Of a stretch of 64,000 bases of DNA, positions 27,843-37,608 are shown piece by piece. The first letter of the stretch is position 1; every line of letters begins with the position of its first letter. Both the position numbers and the translations under genes were made by a program. The notes beneath the pieces were generated by a model. That model was not told the origin of the DNA, did no database searches, and saw only the letters and a list, made by a program, of their open reading frames with translations. Source of the DNA: an uncultured Prevotellaceae bacterium. GTDB lineage: Bacteria > Bacteroidota > Bacteroidia > Bacteroidales > Bacteroidaceae. Where the stretch lies: contig CAMVUB010000001.1 of NCBI GenBank assembly GCA_947170495.1, positions 1 to 64,000 of the forward strand, in the 5' to 3' direction.

Positions 27843-28790
27843 ATGTCACAGATAGCAAAACAGCTGACAGAGCTCATCGGCAACACCCCTCTATTGGAGC
27901 TCAACAAATACTCACAGGCCAAGGGTCTCGCTACCCCGCTCATTGCCAAAGTGGAGTTCTTTAACCCCGGCGGCAGCGTGAAGGACCGCATCGCCTTCGC
28001 CATGATTGAGGATGCTGAAAAGAAAGGCATCCTGAAGCCGGGCGCCACCATCATCGAGCCCACCAGCGGTAACACGGGCGTGGGTCTGGCACTCGTCAGT
28101 GCCGTGAAGGGTTATCACCTCATCCTGACGATGCCCGAGACGATGAGCGTGGAGCGTAGGAATCTGGTGAAGGCATACGGCGCTGAGGTGCGTCTGACAC
28201 CTGGGAAGGATGGTATGCCGGGAGCCATTCGCGCTGCTGAGGAGCTGCGAGACAATATCCCGGGAAGCGTCATCCTGCAGCAGTTCGAGAACGCCGCCAA
28301 CCCCGCCAAGCACTACGCCACCACAGGCCCCGAGGTGTGGCGCGACACCGATGGAAAGGTAGATATCTTCGTGGCGGGCGTAGGCACCGGCGGCACCATC
28401 TCCGGCACGGGACGTTATCTGAAAGAGCAGAACCCCAACGTGAAGATCATCGCCGTGGAACCCAAGTCCTCCGCCGTCCTCAACGGCCAGCCCAGCGGTC
28501 CGCATAAGATTCAGGGCATCGGAGCCGGTTTCGTGCCCAAGACCTACAATGCCGACGTCATTGATGAGGTCTTCGATGTCGAGAACGACGATGCCATCCG
28601 CACAGGCCGCGAGATAGCCCAGCAGGAAGGTCTGCTCGTGGGCATCAGCAGCGGTGCTGCCGCCTTTGCTGCCGCCGAAATCGCCAAGCGCCCCGAGAAC
28701 AAGGGAAAGAAGATTGTGGTGCTGCTGCCTGACACAGGCGAACGCTACCTCTCCACCGTCCTCTACGCCTTCGAGGACTACCCCCTGTAA
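27843..28790 (+). CDS. cysK: Cysteine synthase A
   Basis: [49 protein letters not shown]. Confidence 0.96.
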   Translation: MSQIAKQLTELIGNTPLLELNKYSQAKGLATPLIAKVEFFNPGGSVKDRIAFAMIEDAEKKGILKPGATIIEPTSGNTGVGLALVSAVKGYHLILTMPETMSVERRNLVKAYGAEVRLTPGKDGMPGAIRAAEELRDNIPGSVILQQFENAANPAKHYATTGPEVWRDTDGKVDIFVAGVGTGGTISGTGRYLKEQNPNVKIIAVEPKSSAVLNGQPSGPHKIQGIGAGFVPKTYNADVIDEVFDVENDDAIRTGREIAQQEGLLVGISSGAAAFAAAEIAKRPENKGKKIVVLLPDTGERYLSTVLYAFEDYPL

Positions 28791-28837
28791 AACCCTCTGA
28801 AAGACACTCTTCTTATCACATTTCGCCTCTTTTGGCC

Positions 28838-28877
28838 GATGCACCATCTTATTCCACAGAGATGGTGCATCTTTTTT
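28838..28877 (+). terminator. Intrinsic terminator of cysK
   Basis: GATGCACCATCT..AGATGGTGCATC followed by TTTTTT. Confidence 0.9.
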
Positions 28878-28889
28878 GCTGTCGCAGAA

Positions 28890-28928
28890 GCAAATAAATC
28901 GCAAATCGTAAATCGTAAATCGTAAATA
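28890..28928. repeat. Octamer tandem repeat (AAATCGTA)n upstream of cysE
   Basis: AAATAAATCGCAAATCGTAAATCGTAAATCGTAAATAATG. Confidence 0.75.
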
Positions 28929-28933
28929 ATGCG

Positions 28934-28942
28934 TACCTTTGC
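28934..28942 (+). promoter_or_regulatory. -7-type box upstream of cysE
   Basis: TACCTTTGC. Confidence 0.55.
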
Positions 28943-28952
28943 CGCCGAAATC

Positions 28953-29873
28953 ATGAATAGCTCTACGCAAACCTTACTGACGACAGTGGCCACGGAACTG
29001 GCCGACCCGAAGTCGTTATGCGGCCTGTTCCACGAACATCGCGACGGTGACCCGCTGCCCTCCCAGCCTGCTTTGGCTGAGATAATGGAATTGTGTCGCA
29101 GTATTCTCTTCCCCGGTTTCTATGGGAAGAGCAATGTCAACAACCAAAACCTCATCTTCCACATCGGCGTCGCCATCGAGCGGCTCTACGGCCTGCTGTG
29201 CGAGCAGATCCAGGCTGGATTGTGCTTCGCTACCGGCTGGAACGAGGTGGAAGCCTACGGTAACACCTATGCTACAGCTCAGGACATTCGCCGCAAGAAG
29301 TCCAGCGAGCTGTCACGCGCTTTCATCGAGCGCCTGCCGGTGCTGCGCCAGACGCTATCAACCGATGTCGAGGCTGCCTACTTGGGCGACCCGGCCGCAG
29401 AGAGCTACGGCGAGGTGATTTCGTGCTACCCCGTCATCAAGGCGCTGACGAACTACCGCGTGGCCCACGAACTGCTGAAGCTGGGTGTGCCACTCATCCC
29501 ACGTATCATCACAGAGATGGCACACTCCGAAACGGGTATCGACATTCATCCGGGAGCCACCATCGGCCACCATTTCACCATCGACCACGGCACGGGTGTC
29601 GTCATCGGAGCCACCTGCGTGATCGGGAACAACGTGAAACTCTATCAGGGTGTCACGTTGGGTGCCAAAAGCTTCCCCCTCGATGATGACGGTCACCCCA
29701 TCAAGGGCATTCCGCGCCACCCCATCCTCGAGGACAACGTCATCGTCTATGCCAACTCCACCATCCTGGGACGCATCACCATCGGTCACGATGCCGTCAT
29801 CGGCGGTAACATCTGGGTCACCGAGGATGTGGATCCCAACACGAAAATACTACAAAACAAATACTGCCATTAA
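28953..29873 (+). CDS. cysE: Serine O-acetyltransferase
   Basis: Left-handed beta-helix signature GIDIHPGATIGHHFTIDHGTGVVIGATCVIGNNVKLYQGVTLGAKSF. Confidence 0.94.
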   Translation: MNSSTQTLLTTVATELADPKSLCGLFHEHRDGDPLPSQPALAEIMELCRSILFPGFYGKSNVNNQNLIFHIGVAIERLYGLLCEQIQAGLCFATGWNEVEAYGNTYATAQDIRRKKSSELSRAFIERLPVLRQTLSTDVEAAYLGDPAAESYGEVISCYPVIKALTNYRVAHELLKLGVPLIPRIITEMAHSETGIDIHPGATIGHHFTIDHGTGVVIGATCVIGNNVKLYQGVTLGAKSFPLDDDGHPIKGIPRHPILEDNVIVYANSTILGRITIGHDAVIGGNIWVTEDVDPNTKILQNKYCH

Positions 29874-29876
29874 TTA

Positions 29877-31391
29877 ATGACAACACCACTTATTGCCAAA
29901 ACCTTCCAGGGCCTGGAACCTCTGTTGGCACAGGAGATCACAGAACTGGGTGCCACGGACATACAGATAGGCCGTCGCATGGTCACCTTCACGGGCGACA
30001 AAGAGATGATGTATCGCGCCAACTTCTGCCTGCGCACAGCCATCCGCGTGCTCAAACCCATCAAGCTGTTCAAGGCCAGGAGCGCCGACGATGTCTATGA
30101 AGCCGTGAAGTCCATCGACTGGTCAGAGTATCTCACGCCGCAGACGACGTTTGCCGTTGACAGCGTAGTCTTCTCGCCCGAGTTCCACCACTCCAAGTTC
30201 GTGGCATACAAGGTGAAGGACGCCATTGCCGACCAGTTCCGTGAGCGCACAGGCTCACGTCCTAATGTCAGCGTCTCCAACCCCGATATACAGCTGCACA
30301 TACATATCTCCGACTACGATGCTACACTGGCGCTGGACAGCAGCGGCGAGAGCCTGCATCGTCGCGGCTATCGTCAGGAGACGGTGGCAGCGCCGCTGAA
30401 CGAAGTCCTGGCCGCCGGCATCATCATGATGACAGGGTGGAAGGGCGAGCGCGATTTCATAGACCCCTTCTGCGGCAGCGGCACCCTGTGCATCGAGGCA
30501 GCCCTTATCGCACGCGGCATTGCGCCCGGCGTGTTCCGTCAAGGCTACGCCTTCGAGAAATGGCCCGATTTCGACCGCGATCTCTTCGAGCGTGTCTATA
30601 ACGATGACACGGGTGAGCGCGAGTTCGAGCACCATATCTATGGCCGCGACATCGACCCGAAGGCCGTAGGCATCGCCACCCGCAACGTAAAAGCGGCAGG
30701 CCTCAGCAAAGACATCACCATCGAAGAGGCCGACTTCACGAAGGCGCCGCTCCAAGTATCCAATGGTCAATCGTCCGGTTGTCCACTGATGGTCACCAAC
30801 CCGCCTTACGGCGAACGCATCTCCAGTCCCGACCTCCTCGGCCTCTACAAGAGCATCGGGCAGAAGCTGAAGCGCGAGTTTACGGGCGGCGAAGCCTGGA
30901 TTCTCAGCTATCGCGAGGAATGCTTCGATGAGATTGGTCTGAAGCCCTCACTGAAGACACCTTTATATAATGGCTCGCTGGAGTGTGAACTGCGCAAATA
31001 TGTGCTCTTTGGCGGACGTCTGGACGAACACCGTGCCAAGGGCGGCATCGTGAAAACCAACGCAGAGCGCCGCGAGATGGCGCAGAAGCGCCGCTTCAAG
31101 CAACACCGCGATGGCTTCAAGGGTGGGTACAATGACGAGGAACGCGAGGAGCGCCGCGACAACCACCGCTTCAACAAGTTCTCCAAGCGCGACGGTGAGT
31201 TTAGCAAGCGCGACGGTGATCATTTTAGCAAGCGTGACGGCGACCGTTTCGGTAAGCGTGAAGGCTTCAAGGGTCGCAGCAGCAGTTTTGGTCGCAAGGG
31301 TGCTGATTTCCACGCGAAAGGTAACGACCGTGCAGCCCGTCAGGAGGCACGTCGCCGTTTCTTCGGAGGAGGGGAGGAGAGTGAGGATTGA
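29877..31391 (+). CDS. rlmL: THUMP domain class I SAM RNA methyltransferase (RlmL/TrmN-like) with KRDG-repeat tail
   Basis: FIDPFCGSGTLCIEAALIA, MVTNPPYGERI; C-terminal KRDGEFSKRDGDHFSKRDGDRFGKREG. Confidence 0.85.
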   Translation: MTTPLIAKTFQGLEPLLAQEITELGATDIQIGRRMVTFTGDKEMMYRANFCLRTAIRVLKPIKLFKARSADDVYEAVKSIDWSEYLTPQTTFAVDSVVFSPEFHHSKFVAYKVKDAIADQFRERTGSRPNVSVSNPDIQLHIHISDYDATLALDSSGESLHRRGYRQETVAAPLNEVLAAGIIMMTGWKGERDFIDPFCGSGTLCIEAALIARGIAPGVFRQGYAFEKWPDFDRDLFERVYNDDTGEREFEHHIYGRDIDPKAVGIATRNVKAAGLSKDITIEEADFTKAPLQVSNGQSSGCPLMVTNPPYGERISSPDLLGLYKSIGQKLKREFTGGEAWILSYREECFDEIGLKPSLKTPLYNGSLECELRKYVLFGGRLDEHRAKGGIVKTNAERREMAQKRRFKQHRDGFKGGYNDEEREERRDNHRFNKFSKRDGEFSKRDGDHFSKRDGDRFGKREGFKGRSSSFGRKGADFHAKGNDRAARQEARRRFFGGGEESED

Positions 31392-31418
31392 GAATTGAGG
31401 ATTGAAGATTGAGGATAT
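31384..31418. repeat. Degenerate GAGGATTGA tandem repeat between rlmL-like and the next ORF
   Basis: GAGGATTGAGAATTGAGGATTGAAGATTGAGGAT. Confidence 0.75.
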
Positions 31419-32558
31419 ATGAATAGTGACATCTGCATAAAGCCCGTCGTCTCGCGTGGTGAGATGAACGATTTCATCCACATCGTGAACCGCATCTACA
31501 ATGACTGCCCACAATATGTCCCCGATTTGGAGAGCGACATCCGTGAGTTCTTCAATATCAAGACCAATCCAGGGCTGGAGTTTTCTGAGGTGCAGCCTTT
31601 CGTGGCCTATCACGGCAAAGAGTGCGTAGGGCGCATCGTGGGCATCATCAACCATCATGCCAATGAGAAATGGCATGTGCGCAACGTGCGCTTCTCCATG
31701 ATAGAGTTCATCGATGACCAAGCAGTTGCCAAAGCACTCTTAGACACTGTTGCAGAATGGGGGCGCCAGCGCGGGATGACAGCCATACAGGGCCCGATGG
31801 GCATCACCGATTTTGACAAGGAGGGAATGCTCGTGGAGGACTTCCACCTCACGGGTACCATGAACACCATCTACAACCACGCCTACTACCCTCGCCATCT
31901 CGAAGCGTTAGGCTTCAAGAAGGAAGCTGACTGGGTGCAGATCCGCGTGACCATCCCCAAAGAGGTGCCCGATAAATACTACCGCGTGGCTGAATTTGCC
32001 CGCAAGCGGTTGCATCTGCGCGTGCTGAAGCTCACCAACGATGACATCAACAAGCGCGACTACGGCCACAAAATCTTCCATCTGCTCAACGAGGCCTACT
32101 CACCCCTCTTCGGCTATTCGGAGCTGTCGGACAAACAAACAGACCTCTTCATCAAGAAATACTTGGGCCTCATCGACAAACGCTTCATGCCCGTCATCGT
32201 CAACGATGACGATGAAGTGGTGGGTGTCGCCATCACGATGGGATGTCTGTCACATGCCATGCAGCGCAGCCACGGCCGCCTGCTGCCATTTGGCTGGTTC
32301 CACTTGCTGAAAAGCCTGAAATGGAAGAACGAAGGTTCCGTGGAGATGCTCCTCATCGCCGTGCGCCCCGACCTGCAAGCCAAGGGTGTTAACGCCCTAT
32401 TCTTCGACGATCTCATCCGCGTCTATAACCAAGCCGGCATCAAATGGGCCGAAACAGGCCCCCAACTTGAATACAACATGCGTGAGCTCTCCCAGTGGGA
32501 ACCCATGTCCCCCGAGTTCGTCAAGCGTCGCCGCTGCTATGCCAAGGAAATAGAATGA
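31419..32558 (+). CDS. GNAT-like N-acetyltransferase family protein
   Basis: IQGPMGITDFDKEGMLVEDF.., VEMLLIAVRPDLQAKGVNALFFDDLI. Confidence 0.75.
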   Translation: MNSDICIKPVVSRGEMNDFIHIVNRIYNDCPQYVPDLESDIREFFNIKTNPGLEFSEVQPFVAYHGKECVGRIVGIINHHANEKWHVRNVRFSMIEFIDDQAVAKALLDTVAEWGRQRGMTAIQGPMGITDFDKEGMLVEDFHLTGTMNTIYNHAYYPRHLEALGFKKEADWVQIRVTIPKEVPDKYYRVAEFARKRLHLRVLKLTNDDINKRDYGHKIFHLLNEAYSPLFGYSELSDKQTDLFIKKYLGLIDKRFMPVIVNDDDEVVGVAITMGCLSHAMQRSHGRLLPFGWFHLLKSLKWKNEGSVEMLLIAVRPDLQAKGVNALFFDDLIRVYNQAGIKWAETGPQLEYNMRELSQWEPMSPEFVKRRRCYAKEIE

Positions 32559-32561
32559 ATC

Positions 32562-32972
32562 ATGACAAACGATACCATGTCTATTAAGGATTTTTTGAAT
32601 CGCACAGACCGCTTCGCAGCCAATGCAGGTTGCCAGATTACCGAGGTCGATGCCCAACATGCCATTGCCGAGATGACCGTCACAGCCAAGCACCTGAATG
32701 GCGGTCATGTCTGCCAAGGTGGTGCTCTCTTTACCCTTGCCGACCTCGCCATTGCCGCCTTGATGAACCACTGCGGCCACCTCACCTTCGGTATCTCCAA
32801 TAGCATCATGTTCGTCTCCAGCGCCCATGAAGGCGATCAACTGCGTGCCGAAGCCGTTTTTGTTGCCAACCACCATAAAATTCCCTCCGTAGAAGTACGC
32901 GTCACTGACCACTCCGGCCGACTCATCTGCCACGTCACAGGCCTTGGCTATCGCAAAGCCGACTCCATTTGA
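32562..32972 (+). CDS. PaaI family (hotdog-fold) thioesterase
   Basis: [25 protein letters not shown]. Confidence 0.9.
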   Translation: MTNDTMSIKDFLNRTDRFAANAGCQITEVDAQHAIAEMTVTAKHLNGGHVCQGGALFTLADLAIAALMNHCGHLTFGISNSIMFVSSAHEGDQLRAEAVFVANHHKIPSVEVRVTDHSGRLICHVTGLGYRKADSI

Positions 32973-33091
32973 ACAAAACTTCGCACATAGAAGTCGAAGG
33001 CATAATAGAAAAAAAGGGAATGAACGTAAGGTTGCCCGAGAAATTCTTTGTACCTTTGCGCCGCAAAATAAACTTTTTTACATACGTATCT

Positions 33092-36061
33092 ATGGAATAC
33101 AATTTCAGAGACATTGAGAAGAAATGGCACCAGCGATGGGTGGCCATGCAGACATATAAAGTGACAGAGGACGAGACACGACAGAAATTCTACGTGCTGA
33201 ACATGTTCCCTTACCCCAGCGGTGCGGGCTTGCATGTGGGTCACCCCTTAGGCTATATCGCCAGCGACATCTATGCCCGCTACAAGCGTCTGCAGGGCTT
33301 CAACGTGCTGAACCCGATGGGCTACGATGCCTATGGTCTTCCCGCAGAACAATATGCCATCAAGACAGGTCAGCATCCTGAGAAGACAACCTTTGCCAAC
33401 ATCGACCGCTACCGCGAGCAGCTGGATAAGATCGGTTTCTCCTTTGACTGGAGCCGCGAGGTTCGCACCTGTGCACCGAACTACTATAAGTGGACACAAT
33501 GGGCCTTCCAGAAGATGTTCAATAGCTTCTACAGCCTCACCCCCCTAACCCCCTCTCCCGTGGGCGAGGGGGAGAACTTGAGCAAGGCACGGCCTATTGA
33601 GGAACTGATAGCGTACTTCAAGAATAATGGCACAGACGGATTGGAGAATTATGGTGTGGCACAGAGCACAGAACTCACATTCACTGCTGAGGAATGGAAC
33701 AGCTGGGATGAGAAGAAACAGAGTGATGTGCTGATGAACTATCGCCTGGCCTTCATGGGTGAGACGATGGTGAACTGGTGCCCTGCATTGGGTACGGTGT
33801 TGGCCAATGACGAGGTAGTCAATGGTGTCAGCGAGCGCGGCGGCTATCCGGTGGAGCAGAAGAAGATGCGCCAGTGGTGTCTGCGCGTCAGCGCCTACAG
33901 CCAGCGTCTGCTGGATGGTCTGGAGACCATTGACTGGAGCGAGAGTATCAAGGAGACCCAGAAGAACTGGATTGGTCGCAGTGAAGGTGCCGAGGTGCTG
34001 ATCAAGGTGGCCGACAGCGATGTGGATTTCACCATCTTCACCACACGTGCCGACACGATGTTCGGCGTGACCTTCTTCGTGCTGGCTCCTGAAAGCGAGT
34101 TGGTGGACAAGGTGACCACGCCTGACCAACGAGAGGCAGTAGATGCTTACATCAAATATGTGAAAGGCCGCACAGAGCGCGAACGCATGATCGACCACAC
34201 TGTGACGGGTGTGTTCTCCGGAGCCTACGGCATCAACCCCATCACTGGCGACAAATGCCCCATCTACGTGGCAGAGTATGTGCTAGCCGGCTACGGCACA
34301 GGTGCCATCATGGCTGTTCCGGCTCATGACAGCCGCGACTACGCCTTCGCCAAGCACTTCGACCTTCCCATTATTCCATTGGTGGAAGGAGCCGACGTGA
34401 GCGAGGAGAGCTACGATGCCAAAGAGGGCATTGTGATGAACTCACCCGTGAGTCCTGACAAGAGCGTGATGTATGATGGCGAATGTCTGGTCTTGAACGG
34501 AAAGACCATCAAAGAGGCCATCGCCGAGACAAAGCGCTTCGTGAAGGCTCATCACCTGGGTCGCGTGAAGGTGAACTACCGTCTGCGCGATGCCATCTTC
34601 AGCCGTCAGCGCTACTGGGGCGAACCCTTCCCCGTCTATTACAAGCATGGGATTCCCCAGATGATACCTGAAGAATGCTTGCCTATTGAGTTGCCTCAGG
34701 TGGATAAGTTCCTGCCTACCGAGACTGGCGAACCTCCATTGGGCAATGCCACCAAGTGGGCTTGGGACGAGAAGAACAAGAAGATTGTGGAGAACAGCCT
34801 CATCGACGACGAGAATGTCTTCCCCATTGAACTTTATACCATGCCTGGCTTTGCTGGATCTTCTGCTTACTACCTCCGCTACATGGATCCCCTGAACGAT
34901 GAGGCTTTGGTGAGTGAGAAGGCTGCCTCGTATTGGCAGAACGTAGATCTCTACGTAGGTGGTAGCGAGCACGCTACGGGCCACTTGATCTACAGTCGTT
35001 TCTGGAATAAGTTCCTCTTCGACCTGGGTGTCAGCAAGAAGGAAGAGCCCTTCCAGAAGCTCATCAACCAAGGGATGATCCAAGGTTGGTCCAGCTTCGT
35101 CTATCGCCTGCGTGGCACCAACAAGTTCGTGAGCTTCGACCTCTTGGAGGAGCAGTACGACGATGCCAAGAAGAAGAATCTCTATTTCTATCAGGGCACT
35201 GAGGCGGATCCCGTATATGCTGACATCAGCATGGTCAGCGGCAATGTGCTGGATGTGGAGAAAATCCGCCAGTGGACAGCCGAGTTCCGCGATGCAGAGT
35301 TCATCCTGAACAAGAACGGACAGTACATCGTCAGCCAAGCCATCGAGAAGATGTCCAAGTCAAAGTACAACGTGGTCAATCCCGATGACATCTGCGAGAA
35401 CTACGGTGCTGACACACTGCGTCTCTACGAAATGTTCCTGGGCCCCATCGAACAGTCGAAGCCTTGGGATGTGGCTGGCATCGACGGTTGCTTCCGCTTC
35501 CTGAAGAAGTTCTGGAATATGTTCAGACCCACCCCCGACCCCTCCCGTGATGGAGGGGAGAGCCTGCGGGTTGATGTCACCGATGAAGCGCCCACGCCTG
35601 CCGAGCTGAAGGCATTGCATAAACTCATCAAGAAGGTGACAGAGGACATCGAAGCCTTCTCTTACAACACCAGCATCCCAGCCTTCATGATCGCCACCAA
35701 CGAGCTCTCCAGCCTCAAGTGCACGAAGCGTGCCGTGCTGGAGCCGATGGTCGTTCTGATAGCTCCCTTCGCACCCCATATCGCTGAAGAGCTGTGGGAA
35801 GCACTCGGCCACACCACCAGCGTCTGCGATGCCCAATGGCCAGTATTCAACGAGAAGTTCTTGGTGGAGGACACCGTGAAGATGATGGTGGCCTTCAACG
35901 GCAAGACCCGTTTCGGTATCGACTTCCCCGCTGATGCCGACAATGCCACCATCGAAGCAGCGGCACGTAACCATGAGCTGACTCCCAAATATCTGGAAGG
36001 CAAGCAGATTATGAAGGTCATCATTGTTCCCAAACGAATGATAAATCTTGTTATAAAATGA
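33092..36061 (+). CDS. leuS: Leucyl-tRNA synthetase
   Basis: [18 protein letters not shown] (HIGH-type), [15 protein letters not shown] (KMSKS); start at [12 protein letters not shown]. Confidence 0.97.
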   Translation: MEYNFRDIEKKWHQRWVAMQTYKVTEDETRQKFYVLNMFPYPSGAGLHVGHPLGYIASDIYARYKRLQGFNVLNPMGYDAYGLPAEQYAIKTGQHPEKTTFANIDRYREQLDKIGFSFDWSREVRTCAPNYYKWTQWAFQKMFNSFYSLTPLTPSPVGEGENLSKARPIEELIAYFKNNGTDGLENYGVAQSTELTFTAEEWNSWDEKKQSDVLMNYRLAFMGETMVNWCPALGTVLANDEVVNGVSERGGYPVEQKKMRQWCLRVSAYSQRLLDGLETIDWSESIKETQKNWIGRSEGAEVLIKVADSDVDFTIFTTRADTMFGVTFFVLAPESELVDKVTTPDQREAVDAYIKYVKGRTERERMIDHTVTGVFSGAYGINPITGDKCPIYVAEYVLAGYGTGAIMAVPAHDSRDYAFAKHFDLPIIPLVEGADVSEESYDAKEGIVMNSPVSPDKSVMYDGECLVLNGKTIKEAIAETKRFVKAHHLGRVKVNYRLRDAIFSRQRYWGEPFPVYYKHGIPQMIPEECLPIELPQVDKFLPTETGEPPLGNATKWAWDEKNKKIVENSLIDDENVFPIELYTMPGFAGSSAYYLRYMDPLNDEALVSEKAASYWQNVDLYVGGSEHATGHLIYSRFWNKFLFDLGVSKKEEPFQKLINQGMIQGWSSFVYRLRGTNKFVSFDLLEEQYDDAKKKNLYFYQGTEADPVYADISMVSGNVLDVEKIRQWTAEFRDAEFILNKNGQYIVSQAIEKMSKSKYNVVNPDDICENYGADTLRLYEMFLGPIEQSKPWDVAGIDGCFRFLKKFWNMFRPTPDPSRDGGESLRVDVTDEAPTPAELKALHKLIKKVTEDIEAFSYNTSIPAFMIATNELSSLKCTKRAVLEPMVVLIAPFAPHIAEELWEALGHTTSVCDAQWPVFNEKFLVEDTVKMMVAFNGKTRFGIDFPADADNATIEAAARNHELTPKYLEGKQIMKVIIVPKRMINLVIK
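33533..33580. repeat. REP-like hairpin in frame in leuS (copy 1)
   Basis: CCTCACCCCCCTAACCCCCTCTCCCGTGGGCGAGGGGGAG; encodes [12 protein letters not shown]. Confidence 0.85.
35525..35565. repeat. REP-like hairpin in frame in leuS (copy 2)
   Basis: GACCCACCCCCGACCCCTCCCGTGATGGAGGGGAGAG; encodes [13 protein letters not shown]. Confidence 0.85.
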
Positions 36062-36993
36062 AATCTGTCAATCCTGCCGAAGTCATCAAGCAGGTGAAGC
36101 CTGCTGAAGTCATCCGGAAAATTCATCTCTGGGATGAGGTGAAGGACTACTTCTTCATCTCGCTGGGCTGTGCCATCTACTGCGTAGCCTTCTGCCTGTT
36201 CATGCTGCCTTATCACTTCACGCCAGGCGGCATGACGGGTGTCTCAGCTATCATATTCTATGCCACAGGCATTCCTACTCAGTACAGCTACTTCGCCATC
36301 AACGCCCTCCTGTTGGCCATAGGTCTGAAGATTCTTGGCTTCAAGTTCTTCACCAAGACCATCTATGCCACCTTAAACATCACCTTTTTCCTAGGACTTG
36401 TCCAGCAGCTGATTCGACAGCCGGACGGCTCACTGCCTATGGTAGTAGGCGACCAGCCGTTCATGGCAGCTGTCCTAGGAGCCTGCATCGAGGGTGGCGC
36501 CTTGGCGCTGGTGTTCATCAACAACGGCTCCACGGGCGGCACAGATATCATCGCCGCCATCGTGAACAAGTACAAGAACTACTCGATGGGTCGCATCCTG
36601 ATGTGGCTCGACTTCATCATCGTCTCGTCCAGCTTCTTCGTCTTCCACGATTGGAACAAGGTCGTGACGGGTTATGTCATCCTCATCATTTCCATGTTGC
36701 TGTTGGACTACACAATGAACTCCGCCTCACAAAGTGTGCAGTTCACTATTATCTCCAACAAACACAAAGAAATTGCTCAGGCCATCAACGATGAAGTGGG
36801 ACGAGGCATCACCATCCTTCACGGACAAGGCTGGTACTCTAAGGAAGAGAGGCAAGTGCTGATAGTGATGGCACGTCGCCGCGAGAGCACACAGATTTTC
36901 CGTCTCATCAAACACCTCGACAACCAGGCCTTCGTTACCATGACAAAGGTGGTGGGAGTCTATGGCGAAGGCTTTGACCATATCAAGACATGA
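36058..36993 (+). CDS. YitT family membrane protein
   Basis: [40 protein letters not shown]-terminal DUF2179-like. Confidence 0.92.
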   Translation: MKSVNPAEVIKQVKPAEVIRKIHLWDEVKDYFFISLGCAIYCVAFCLFMLPYHFTPGGMTGVSAIIFYATGIPTQYSYFAINALLLAIGLKILGFKFFTKTIYATLNITFFLGLVQQLIRQPDGSLPMVVGDQPFMAAVLGACIEGGALALVFINNGSTGGTDIIAAIVNKYKNYSMGRILMWLDFIIVSSSFFVFHDWNKVVTGYVILIISMLLLDYTMNSASQSVQFTIISNKHKEIAQAINDEVGRGITILHGQGWYSKEERQVLIVMARRRESTQIFRLIKHLDNQAFVTMTKVVGVYGEGFDHIKT

Positions 36994-37583
36994 AGATTGT
37001 ATTTGCCACCAATAACCAGCACAAGCTTGCCGAAGTGCGACAGATTTTGGGCGAACGCTTCGAGGTTGTAGGCCTGAAGGACATCGGCTGCCACGAGGAC
37101 ATCCCTGAGACAGCTGAGACACTGGAAGGCAATGCGCAACAGAAGGCGCATTACGTCAAGGAACACTACGGACTGGACTGTTTTGCCGATGATACAGGTC
37201 TCGAAGTCGCTGCACTCGATGGTGCTCCTGGTGTGCATTCAGCGCGTTATGCTGAACTCTTTGGCAAAGGTGATACGCATGACAGCGATGCCAATATGAA
37301 CCTTCTTCTCAATAATTTAGAAGAAAAAACAGATCGCAGCGCAAGATTTCGCACCGTTATTGCGTTAATATATAAAGGACAGGAATATCTCTTCGAGGGT
37401 ATCTGCCCTGGAAAAATACTGCACGAGCGCCACGGCAGCGAAGGTTTCGGCTACGATCCCATCTTCCAACCAACAGGCTTTGACCAAAGCTTTGCACAGA
37501 TGTCAGCCGAAGAAAAGAATGCCATCAGCCATCGCGGACGTGCCACGCAGAAACTCGCAGAGTTCCTGAAGAGTGAAAAGTGA
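36990..37583 (+). CDS. rdgB: XTP/dITP diphosphatase
   Basis: [42 protein letters not shown]. Confidence 0.96.
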   Translation: MKIVFATNNQHKLAEVRQILGERFEVVGLKDIGCHEDIPETAETLEGNAQQKAHYVKEHYGLDCFADDTGLEVAALDGAPGVHSARYAELFGKGDTHDSDANMNLLLNNLEEKTDRSARFRTVIALIYKGQEYLFEGICPGKILHERHGSEGFGYDPIFQPTGFDQSFAQMSAEEKNAISHRGRATQKLAEFLKSEK

Positions 37584-37608
37584 ATGAACGAAAAAAGAAA
37601 ATAAAAGA

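Noticed and set aside
27912-28970. Long ORF (352 aa, -) antisense to cysK
   Set aside because: Antisense shadow; spans the cysK terminator and the repeat region.
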